A DNA stretch of 64,000 nucleotides from Treponema bryantii (lineage in GTDB: Bacteria; Spirochaetota; Spirochaetia; Treponematales; Treponemataceae): contig NZ_FORI01000001.1 in assembly GCF_900113965.1 (NCBI RefSeq), forward strand, positions 248,001-312,000, written 5' to 3'. Positions 8,776-15,764 of this stretch are shown here, piece after piece. Below the pieces are notes generated by a model. The model saw only the letters and a program-made list of their open reading frames with translations, had not been told where the DNA came from and ran no database searches. Within the stretch, counting starts at the first letter, position 1; each line of letters starts with the position of its first letter. A program made the position numbers and the translations under genes.

Positions 8776-9702
8776 ATGTTATTGATTCAATATACTTTAA
8801 TTTATGCGTCAGTTTTGATTTTCGTTGCGTTCGGCGGTATGTTCAGTGAACGCAGTGGTGTAATCAACCTCGGTCTTGAAGGAATTATGGTAATGGGTGC
8901 GCTTGGTGGTGCTTACGTGCTTTACGCACTTCCTGTTGGAACTCCGGGCTTTGTAATTATTCTGCTGACAATTCTTGCAAGTGTGATTTTCGGAATGCTT
9001 TATTCTTTGTTCCTCGCAGTTGCGGCAATTAATTTTAAGGCAGACCAGACTCTGGTTGGAACGGCTATGAACATGCTTGCTACAGCCGCTGCGATTGTTA
9101 TTGTTAAGTCGTTTAATAATGCGAGATCGGGAGGTACAAACCCTTCTGCAATTCTGGACTATATTGAAAACAGAAAGGTTTTCCTGCTTGGCGATTTCAA
9201 TATTTACATGATTCTTACAGTGATTCTTGTAGCTGTAGCGTATGTGGTTTTGAAAAAGACCCGTTTTGGTTTAAGACTGATGGCATGTGGTGAACATCCT
9301 CAGGCTGCAGACAGTGTTGGTATTAACGTTTACAAGATGCGCTACGCAGGTGTTCTGATTTCAGGCTTCTGCGGTGGAATTGGTGGAATCATCTATATTT
9401 CTGCTGCTAACTCACAGTGGGACTTTATGTACGGTGTTGCCGGTGCGGGCTTCCTTGCGCTTGCCGTTATGATTTTCGGTCAGTGGAATCCGCTTCGTAT
9501 TGCTGCTAGTGCTTTGCTGTTCGGTGCTTTCCGTGCCGTTGCAGATACATATTCTGCTTTCGATGCACTGATTCATCTTGTACCTGGTGATGTTTACAAG
9601 ATGCTGCCATACATTATTTCCCTTGTAGTTCTTGCATTTACTTCAAAGAAATCCCGCGCGCCAAAGGCCGAGGGTATTCCTTACGATAAGGGAACACGAT
9701 AA
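8776..9702 (+). CDS. ABC permease of BMP-linked importer (NupQ type)
   Basis: 308 residues, second permease of the heterodimeric channel, with eight or more membrane helices. The N-terminus VAFGGMFSERSGVINLGLEGIM is the signature of this permease class, followed by FKADQTLVGTAMNM and the cytoplasmic GLRLMACGEHPQAADSVGIN coupling region. It starts 2 bp after the first permease and ends the operon; a palindromic repeat and the BirA operator/terminator follow. Confidence 0.94.
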   Translation: MLLIQYTLIYASVLIFVAFGGMFSERSGVINLGLEGIMVMGALGGAYVLYALPVGTPGFVIILLTILASVIFGMLYSLFLAVAAINFKADQTLVGTAMNMLATAAAIVIVKSFNNARSGGTNPSAILDYIENRKVFLLGDFNIYMILTVILVAVAYVVLKKTRFGLRLMACGEHPQAADSVGINVYKMRYAGVLISGFCGGIGGIIYISAANSQWDFMYGVAGAGFLALAVMIFGQWNPLRIAASALLFGAFRAVADTYSAFDALIHLVPGDVYKMLPYIISLVVLAFTSKKSRAPKAEGIPYDKGTR

Positions 9703-9719
9703 GGCTTCTCTTACTTCTT

Positions 9720-9789
9720 CGTCATTGCGAGGAACGAAGCGACGAAGCAATCTATTAATATGGATTGCTTCGCTTCGCTCGCAATGACG
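9720..9789. repeat. Palindromic repeat, CGTCATTGCGAG family, copy 4
   Basis: 70 bp copy, the most compact complete example, between the importer operon and the BirA operator. Confidence 0.93.
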
Positions 9790-9797
9790 AAAGTATA

Positions 9798-9846
9798 AAA
9801 AGGCTATTGTAAACCTATATTTAATTACAGGTTTACAATAGCCTTT
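9798..9846. terminator. Terminator built on the BirA operator
   Basis: The operator arms extend outward into AAAAAGGCTA...TAGCCTTTTT, giving a long near-perfect stem flanked by A and T runs. It should terminate transcription from the importer operon and is symmetric enough to work on both strands. Confidence 0.75.
9807..9838. promoter_or_regulatory. BirA operator in front of bioY
   Basis: TTGTAAACC (9807-9815), 14 bp, GGTTTACAA (9830-9838). This is an exact match to the published bacterial BirA operator consensus (two such half-sites separated by 14 or 15 bp). The right half contains TTTACA (9832-9837), the -35 hexamer of the bioY promoter, so bound BirA would exclude RNA polymerase. The likely regulator is birA at 17888-19000. 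Confidence 0.95.
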
Positions 9847-9860
9847 TTATTTGTTATAGT
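9832..9860 (+). promoter_or_regulatory. bioY promoter
   Basis: TTTACA (9832-9837), 17 bp spacer, TATAGT (9855-9860), then only 7 bp to the ATG at 9868 with no ribosome site. The -35 lies inside the BirA half-site. Confidence 0.8.
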
Positions 9861-9867
9861 CTCTCCT

Positions 9868-10473
9868 ATGAAAAATAAGAATGTATTAAAAATCTCTTTC
9901 ATCGCTCTTTTTGCAGCGATTATTTGTGTTGGTTGTTTTATCAGAATTCCTCTTGGGGTTATTCCGATTGTTTTGCAGAATGTGCTCTGCATTTTGTGTG
10001 GTGTGCTTTTGGGTGGCCTGCTTGCGGGTGCTCCAACTGCTTTGTTTTTGCTGGCTGGTTTGATTGGTCTTCCGGTTTATTCGGGCGGAACTAGCGGCCT
10101 TGCAGTATGGATGGGACCAACCGGCGGATTTTTGCCAGGCTATCTACTTGGTGCTCTTGTGGCTGGTTTTATTGCAGGTAAGCCTTCTGTTGAGCAGAAA
10201 AAAATCACCTGGAAAAATGCCCTTCGCGTGAGTCTTGCAATTCTGGCCGGTATGGTGATATTGTACATTCCGGGCGTAATCAGATTTTCTTTCTGGGCTA
10301 ATGCTGCCGGTAAGGTTCCTGCAGATAAGACTGCCTTTGCTTATACAATGGCTGCCTGTGTAATTCCTTACATTCCGGGTGACCTTTTGAAAACTGTGGT
10401 AGCAATTCCTGTAGCCCTCAAGCTGCGTCCAATTCTTGCACAGTATTTATATGAAAACACAGATAAAGATTAA
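9868..10473 (+). CDS. bioY: Biotin ECF transporter S component BioY
   Basis: 201 residues, six membrane helices, the biotin-binding subunit of an energy-coupling-factor importer. Typical BioY features are FIRIPLGVIPIVLQN near the N-terminus, the glycine-rich LLAGLIGLPVYSGGTSGLAVWMGPTGGF-like region at about 55-85, FLPGYLLGA, and YIPGDLLKTVVA at the C-terminus. The function call rests on the family and on the perfect BirA operator upstream. It overlaps bioM by 23 bp. Expression should fall when biotin is plentiful. Confidence 0.95.
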   Translation: MKNKNVLKISFIALFAAIICVGCFIRIPLGVIPIVLQNVLCILCGVLLGGLLAGAPTALFLLAGLIGLPVYSGGTSGLAVWMGPTGGFLPGYLLGALVAGFIAGKPSVEQKKITWKNALRVSLAILAGMVILYIPGVIRFSFWANAAGKVPADKTAFAYTMAACVIPYIPGDLLKTVVAIPVALKLRPILAQYLYENTDKD

Positions 10474-11215
10474 TCATTTATCAAAAACTTTTAATACTCT
10501 TGCCGGGCCTAAAAAAGCCCTTGATGATGTAAGCCTTGAAATTGCTGAAGGCGAGTGTGTCGTGATTGGCGGTGAAAACGGATCGGGCAAGAGTGTACTT
10601 ATGCAGATTATTGCGGGCTTGATGGATGGTGATAATCACACGGTGGTTGAGCCTGTCGAAACCACCATGAAATTTTCTTCAGTATTTGTTGATGGCCGTG
10701 TCGGACTTGTCTTCCAGGAAGCCGAAACTCAAATCCTCGGCGAAACCCCGGCAGAAGACATCGCCTTTGGTCCAAAGAACTTAGGCTGGAAAAAAGAAGA
10801 AGTTCAGGAAGCAGTGCGCGAGGCACTGGAGCAGACAGGACTCACAGACAAGGCTGATTTTCCAGCCCGCTTTTTGTCAGGCGGAGAAAAGCGCCGCCTG
10901 GCTGTTGCCTGTATGCTTGCCATGAAGCTTCCGACAATCATTCTTGATGAACCTTATGCGAACCTTGATTTTGGCGGCGTAAAGCAGATGAATAAACTTA
11001 TCCGCCAGCTCAAGGCAGAAGGTAAAACCGTAATAATACTTACCCACGAAATTGAAAAATGCCTGGGCCTTGCAGACCGCTTTGTGGTTCTCTTCCGGGG
11101 AAAAAAGGTTTTTGATGGCACTTCTGGAATAGGCCTGCGCCATAACCTGGAGGCCTGGAATATAAGAAATCCGCTGGTTTCTTATAGTAAGGTTGAAGAT
11201 TTAATCTGGGAGTAA
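10451..11215 (+). CDS. bioM: Biotin ECF transporter ATPase BioM
   Basis: 254 residues, ABC ATPase. Walker A GGENGSGKS lies near residue 44, Q-loop LVFQEAE, signature LSGGEKRRLAVA, Walker B TIILDEPYANLD and the switch histidine in ILTHE. The ATG at 10451 inside bioY is preferred over 10436 because it begins the usual KTQIKINHLSKTF beta-strand. Residues about 64-72 (VVEPVETT) are encoded by a 25 bp palindromic repeat inserted in frame between Walker A and the Q-loop, in the variable antiparallel beta region where ATPases tolerate length change. The motif set remains intact, so the protein is probably active. Confidence 0.93.
   Translation: MKTQIKINHLSKTFNTLAGPKKALDDVSLEIAEGECVVIGGENGSGKSVLMQIIAGLMDGDNHTVVEPVETTMKFSSVFVDGRVGLVFQEAETQILGETPAEDIAFGPKNLGWKKEEVQEAVREALEQTGLTDKADFPARFLSGGEKRRLAVACMLAMKLPTIILDEPYANLDFGGVKQMNKLIRQLKAEGKTVIILTHEIEKCLGLADRFVVLFRGKKVFDGTSGIGLRHNLEAWNIRNPLVSYSKVEDLIWE
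10642..10666. repeat. Palindromic repeat, GGTGGTT family, copy 3, inside bioM
   Basis: A perfect 25 bp copy (arms GGTGGTT and AACCACC around GAGCCTGTCGA) lies within the coding sequence and is read as VVEPVETT. It is identical to the intergenic copy at 23848-23872. Confidence 0.95.
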
Positions 11216-11228
11216 AAGATAATACACC

Positions 11229-11264
11229 GGTGGTTGAGTAGCCCGAAGGGCGTATCGAAACCAC
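11229..11264. repeat. Palindromic repeat, GGTGGTT family, copy 4
   Basis: 36 bp imperfect palindrome with an inner GCCCGAAGGGC, between bioM and bioN. Confidence 0.85.
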
Positions 11265-11273
11265 ATTACATTT

Positions 11274-12002
11274 ATGACACAAAACACAGCATTTTCCTAC
11301 AAACAAGGATCCTCTTTCTTACATCGCTGTCCGGCCTGGGTAAAGATACTTATTCTTCCTCTTATCAGTCTTAGTATTTTTTATCTGTCGCCATATTTTG
11401 CCCTGGTCCTAATTGCCTTACAAACGTTAGTTAGTTTTCTTTTGCACTTTACTGTACGAGAGCAGGCCAGAGATTTAAAGGCAGTTTTTTACTATGCAGT
11501 ATTTTTGATATTTGTAAAAATAATCGGAAATCTGGCGGCTGCGATTTCTGATGGAACCCTGTCCGCCTTTGAACTTGCATCTTTTCCACAGACTGTTCTT
11601 GCTTTTTTAATTTCCGAAAAAGAAACCTGGCTTCTTTTACTTAAACTCTTCTGTGTAATACAGACAGCTTCTTTAATTTTCAAAACATCTACTTCCCTTC
11701 AAATTCGCGAAGGGCTGGAAGTTATGGAATTAGCTGTGCGCAGGACTTTACATCTGAAGCCGCTTGTTGACGGCCGGCCTAACGCTCCTGTAGCCCAGGC
11801 AGTTTCTCTTTTCATCTGCTTTATTCCACAGGTTTCAAAAAACTGGCAGCAGGCAGAACGCGCCTGGAAAGCCCGCGGTGGCCGCAAGTCACTTCGAATG
11901 TTTATAGTTCTTCTTCCGGTCTTCTTTTCAGTAGGAATGAAACAGGCTTATAATTCAGCCAGAGCGATTTCGGTACGAACTATAATTCCTGAACATAATT
12001 AA
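11274..12002 (+). CDS. bioN: ECF transporter T component BioN
   Basis: 242 residues, membrane scaffold linking the ATPase to BioY. Four to five hydrophobic segments, then a long cytoplasmic helical region. The conserved ECF-T coupling motif is visible as ERAWKARGG near residue 200. Its position directly after bioY and bioM completes a dedicated biotin importer (BioMNY) rather than a shared ECF module. The start lacks a clear ribosome site; it is 58 bp after bioM, with a palindromic repeat in the gap. Confidence 0.9.
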   Translation: MTQNTAFSYKQGSSFLHRCPAWVKILILPLISLSIFYLSPYFALVLIALQTLVSFLLHFTVREQARDLKAVFYYAVFLIFVKIIGNLAAAISDGTLSAFELASFPQTVLAFLISEKETWLLLLKLFCVIQTASLIFKTSTSLQIREGLEVMELAVRRTLHLKPLVDGRPNAPVAQAVSLFICFIPQVSKNWQQAERAWKARGGRKSLRMFIVLLPVFFSVGMKQAYNSARAISVRTIIPEHN

Positions 12003-12065
12003 TCTGGTTTTCACAAAATCCTGAAATTGTGAGTTTTACTCTGTATTTTTTTCTATACTCGGGTT

Positions 12066-12071
12066 TATAAT
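12066..12071 (+). promoter_or_regulatory. Candidate -10 for the first GH5 gene
   Basis: TATAAT lies 50 bp before the ATG at 12121, after a T-rich stretch. A second option, TATACT, is at 12054-12059. No clear -35. Confidence 0.4.
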
Positions 12072-12120
12072 TAAACTAATAGAGAAAAATATCAGCAGAC
12101 GGATTCACTCAGGGGGAATT

Positions 12121-14253
12121 ATGAAAACTACTACACAAGCGACGAAAAGGGGCGGGTATAAGTCTTTCCACCATTTAAGAAAACTTTTTATCCTGCTGAC
12201 ATTAACCTGCCTGGCATGCTCAGCCTTTGCTCAGAATGTAAAAGCTTACACTGTTGATTTGAACCAGTTTCCATCTTCGAATGATCAAAAAACAGTTACC
12301 TATAATAAAGCCACAAAGACATTTACCATCAAAGGAGATCCGAAAGACTGGAATGGAATTGGAATCTGGCTTTATGGTGTATTAGATATTTCTGACTATA
12401 ATATTGTAAGAATAAAATACAGAACTTTAGGTGATTGCGGTTTTAGGTTTTCCCTAGACTATGAAGACGATGCAATAGTCTGGCAAGATGAAGATAATTA
12501 TTGTCCGTCGTATCTTACAGAAATGGTAATTCCACTTATTCCGGGCCAGACAAAAGTGAAAAAAATTACTTTTGCCAATGCATGGAGTATTGGTTATGAA
12601 CAGTTTATCGTAGAATCAATAACTTTCGAAAAGGTTTCAAATCCAATAAGGACAGATATTCATGCAAGCGATGAGCCTCCAGTGATTGATACTGCTTCAA
12701 CTGGAAAGTTTGATGAAAAAATCAGCGCCTGGGATTTTGTTCAGAAACTTGGAGCCGGATATAATTATCATGCGTTTATGGCCATGTCTCCTGAAGCGGA
12801 TTATGGAATGGAAGCATTTTATACTTGGGGATTTTCAAGGCCAACAAAAGATGCAGTTCTTTTGTTCAAGAATGCAGGCTTTAAAACCCTTAGACTCCAG
12901 ACCTCCCCGCAGGTTCATATGCTCGATGAAAACTACACAATCGATCCACGATTTATAAAGGCACTTAAGCAGTTTGTTGACTGGGCTATTGAAGAAGATA
13001 TGTATGTTATTATCTGTGGTCCTCATGATGAGGATATGAACAAGGAATTATACAAGAAGAAATATGAAAACGATATACATTATGCAGGATACAATGTTAG
13101 CGAAGAATACAAAGACAAGTCAGAAAAATTTCTAACTGCAATGTGGAAACAGTATGCTCAGGCCTTCAATAATTCTTATGACGAGCATTTGATGTTTGAA
13201 TTACTTAATGAACCGATGGATTGTTTTCATGAGCATAATTTTGGTGGGGAAAAAACAAATTGTGCAGTTTGTAAGAAAAACTATGCGCTTATGAATGAGT
13301 ATAATCAGCTGATGGTCGATGCAATCCGCTCAACTGGTGGCAATAATACAAAAAGATTTATTATACTTGGAGGTCTAAGTGAGGACTGGAAAAACATTAC
13401 TAGCAATCTTTTCAAGATGCCAAAAGATAAAGTTAAAGACAGATTAATTCCAACCTTCCATATTTATCCTTTACACTTTACGGATGATCCGGCAAAGGGT
13501 GGTGGAATTAAACTTTATAAAGACAGTGTCAGGAAATCTATTGTAGAAATATTTGCTGTTCTGGACAAAGCGTTTTTTAAGAAACATATTCCGGTGATTC
13601 TGACAGAAACAAACGGCGGTCCTTTAACAAATCCGGTCTTAGAAAGAATAAACTGCATGAAAGATATGATGGCAGAGTCAACTAAAAAAGGGCGCTCATG
13701 TGCTATATGTGTTTATTGGGGAGAAGATTACAAAAATCACCGAGCTGATTTTGACCCATGGAATCTAAAGTGGAATGCCCAGCCGGAATATCTAAATACG
13801 ATAATTTATGGAGCTCAGGGAAAAGAATATCCTCTCAGCGAAGAGTTCTTAAAGAAGAATGAAGTGATTGTTCCAAGCATTGTCGGAAAAAATCTTTTGA
13901 TGGAGCCTTTCGAAATCAAAAATTGGGATGCGTCATATCGCATCGATCCGGAGCTTTTAGTCCGCTCGGTTCCTCCAAAGTATAAACTTGAATTTACAGT
14001 TGAAACTAAAGATTCAAATGCGCTTTTTCAAGTTGGATTTGGTGACAATAATGGAAACTGGCATGACCTTGTAAAAGAAAAGAATGTTTCCGTGAAGGGC
14101 GCTGCCATACAGGATGGCTGGTGCATCAAAGTAACAAACGAAGTCTTTACTATTAGCATAGACGAAAATCTTGCCGCAGCTCTGGAAGCCTCTAATGGCA
14201 TTTTCTTGAATGGTGAAAACATCATCATAAAGTCGGTGAAGGTTTTGGAATAA
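12121..14253 (+). CDS. Secreted glycoside hydrolase family 5 enzyme (endoglucanase-like), copy 1
   Basis: 710 residues. A signal peptide (about 1-38, ending CSAFAQ) directs export; CLAC could also act as a lipobox. Residues about 40-185 form a beta-rich N-terminal module that may bind carbohydrate. The GH5 barrel spans about 205-570, with the acid/base in ELLNEP (E364), HIYP, and the nucleophile in ILTETNGG (E496). Residues about 590-710 are a C-terminal beta module shared with the paralogue at 15765. Predicted role: endo-hydrolysis of beta-glucan, cellulose or mannan outside the cell; the substrate is not decided by sequence. GGGGGAA precedes the start. Confidence 0.9.
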   Translation: MKTTTQATKRGGYKSFHHLRKLFILLTLTCLACSAFAQNVKAYTVDLNQFPSSNDQKTVTYNKATKTFTIKGDPKDWNGIGIWLYGVLDISDYNIVRIKYRTLGDCGFRFSLDYEDDAIVWQDEDNYCPSYLTEMVIPLIPGQTKVKKITFANAWSIGYEQFIVESITFEKVSNPIRTDIHASDEPPVIDTASTGKFDEKISAWDFVQKLGAGYNYHAFMAMSPEADYGMEAFYTWGFSRPTKDAVLLFKNAGFKTLRLQTSPQVHMLDENYTIDPRFIKALKQFVDWAIEEDMYVIICGPHDEDMNKELYKKKYENDIHYAGYNVSEEYKDKSEKFLTAMWKQYAQAFNNSYDEHLMFELLNEPMDCFHEHNFGGEKTNCAVCKKNYALMNEYNQLMVDAIRSTGGNNTKRFIILGGLSEDWKNITSNLFKMPKDKVKDRLIPTFHIYPLHFTDDPAKGGGIKLYKDSVRKSIVEIFAVLDKAFFKKHIPVILTETNGGPLTNPVLERINCMKDMMAESTKKGRSCAICVYWGEDYKNHRADFDPWNLKWNAQPEYLNTIIYGAQGKEYPLSEEFLKKNEVIVPSIVGKNLLMEPFEIKNWDASYRIDPELLVRSVPPKYKLEFTVETKDSNALFQVGFGDNNGNWHDLVKEKNVSVKGAAIQDGWCIKVTNEVFTISIDENLAAALEASNGIFLNGENIIIKSVKVLE

Positions 14254-14294
14254 ACCACGAAAGCTGTCCGTGTCAAGCGCGGGAATGATATATG

Positions 14295-14963
14295 TTATTC
14301 TTCCTGTAAATTCAGCTCCATGACATCATAAAAATTACAATGCAGGGCCAGGGCTAAAGAATTAATTGCCCTGCCGCTGGCTTTGTTTATGTCCTTGGAG
14401 CCAATTTCATATTGCTGCAGTGTACGAAGGTTTACACCTGCCAGCCGGGAAAGTTCCTTTTGTGTGAGGCCGGCGGCCTTTCTGAGCTTGTGAAGGTTGG
14501 TGGTTTTTTCTGAATTTTTTTCCAGAATTATTGTATTCATAATATCAAGAAACTTTTCTTTTGGGGCTTCGTGAAGCGGGTTATACATATTTACAATCTG
14601 CGAAAAGTGAACATAGTCGCGGATTTTTGCAAAAGAAAGATTTGTCTCCCACTGATAGAAGGCAAGAATCCAGCCGGCCCAATATTCAGGTGTCCGGTCA
14701 AAACGTTCAAAAACTTTATCGGCTGAACCTGCAACTTCATAGCCAACCCGATCAAAAACAGAAAGGGCAAGCTCTGTTCCGGAACATCCGCATACAAAAA
14801 CAGGAGAGCCTCTTTCAATTTCTCCTGCAACCTTTGAGGCAATAAAAAAATCATAAAAGGAATCGCAGGTGAGACCGCAGCCATTAACTGCAAAGTCAAC
14901 TGCAAAACCAAGATTCTTCATCATGCCGGAGAGGAAAAATTTATCGTAAGCGCGGGTCGTCAT
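14295..14963 (-). CDS. XRE-family antitoxin/regulator paired with DUF3990 gene
   Basis: 222 residues. The C-terminal 75 residues are a Cro/C1-type helix-turn-helix (LRKAAGLTQKELSRLAGVNLRTLQQYEIG). The N-terminal part, including the segment RTPEYWAGWILAFYQW, resembles that of regulators found beside DUF3990 genes. It overlaps the upstream DUF3990 gene by 23 bp, so both come from one transcript and translation is probably coupled. I infer an antitoxin that also represses the shared promoter at a palindrome (15629-15644). The pair lies between two GH5 paralogues on the opposite strand. Confidence 0.82.
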   Translation of the reverse strand: MTTRAYDKFFLSGMMKNLGFAVDFAVNGCGLTCDSFYDFFIASKVAGEIERGSPVFVCGCSGTELALSVFDRVGYEVAGSADKVFERFDRTPEYWAGWILAFYQWETNLSFAKIRDYVHFSQIVNMYNPLHEAPKEKFLDIMNTIILEKNSEKTTNLHKLRKAAGLTQKELSRLAGVNLRTLQQYEIGSKDINKASGRAINSLALALHCNFYDVMELNLQEE

Positions 14964-15618
14964 TTTTTATGTCTCCTAAAATCAGGTCACGAATAAAGAG
15001 TCCCGAAATATCAGAATCTTCCAGCGTTTTTTTATATTCTGCCTTTGCTTTTTCCATTCGGACCAGGCGCAGGCTGTAATAGTTTTTTCCTTCGGCAATT
15101 TCGTAGTTTTTGAATTCAAGCTGATTAAAAGCTTTTTGACTTTTTAAAACAATCTGTTCTCCAAGCTTTCCTAACTTCATGGCTTTTTGAAGCTGCAAAT
15201 AAGAAATCTGATTAGAAAGAAAAGCCTGTGCAAAAGAAAAATAAGAATCGTCAGCTCTATAGCCCTTAATTAAATCATAATCAGAAATATCAGGAAGAAA
15301 ATTTGTTTTAAGATAAAAAGCCCCTTGCCTCATAATGGGTGTGTCCATATCAAATCGTCGGTTACAAATAAGAAGCGCAAGCCAGTGAAGCGTACAAAAT
15401 TTTTCAGACTGCAAATCCAGAAGCCTAAGCCCATTAGTTTCAAGTTCATAAGAATTACAAAAACCGTCATCAAGAGTTGGGCAAGCCCATTCCTTTGCGA
15501 GCTCACTGTTTTGAGTACAGTAAAAGCCCTGCCCATAATCATTGTAGACTTTGCCATGTCCATAAAGAGGCTTTGAGAGAATCTTGTCTGATCCGTGATA
15601 TAAGACTATCTTTGACAT
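14941..15618 (-). CDS. DUF3990 protein, putative ADP-ribosyltransferase-fold toxin
   Basis: 225 residues. The N-terminus IVLYHGSDKI...YGHGKVYNDYGQGFYCT is the DUF3990 signature; the family is generally placed near ADP-ribosyltransferase-fold proteins, and the YHGS and GFY motifs fit the NAD-binding histidine and tyrosine of that fold. The target is unknown. It is the first gene of a two-gene unit with an XRE protein. Start ATG 15618 lies only 6 bp after a TATATT -10 box, with no ribosome site. Toxin function is inferred from family and gene arrangement. Confidence 0.8.
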   Translation of the reverse strand: MSKIVLYHGSDKILSKPLYGHGKVYNDYGQGFYCTQNSELAKEWACPTLDDGFCNSYELETNGLRLLDLQSEKFCTLHWLALLICNRRFDMDTPIMRQGAFYLKTNFLPDISDYDLIKGYRADDSYFSFAQAFLSNQISYLQLQKAMKLGKLGEQIVLKSQKAFNQLEFKNYEIAEGKNYYSLRLVRMEKAKAEYKKTLEDSDISGLFIRDLILGDIKNDDPRLR

Positions 15619-15624
15619 ATTTAG

Positions 15625-15654
15625 AATATACTTCTATAGAAGTACTTTTGTCAA
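15625..15654 (-). promoter_or_regulatory. Promoter and operator palindrome of the DUF3990/XRE unit
   Basis: On the minus strand: TTGACA (15654-15649), 18 bp, TATATT (15630-15625), 6 bp, ATG. A perfect 16 bp palindrome, TACTTCTATAGAAGTA (15629-15644), fills the space between the two hexamers and overlaps the -10. This is a classical site for autorepression by the XRE partner. Confidence 0.8.
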
Positions 15655-15701
15655 GAAATCACTAAGGTTTATTTTTCCTATCTGGTCTATAAATTCCATG
15701 C

Positions 15702-15707
15702 TATAAT
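15702..15707 (+). promoter_or_regulatory. Candidate -10 for the second GH5 gene
   Basis: TATAAT, 57 bp before the ATG at 15765. A partial palindromic repeat (about 15719-15742) lies between it and the gene. Confidence 0.4.
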
Positions 15708-15764
15708 AAAACAGTGTCATTGTCGGGCGTGAGCCGGCAATCTATAAAACTTTTGGAGAGTTCT

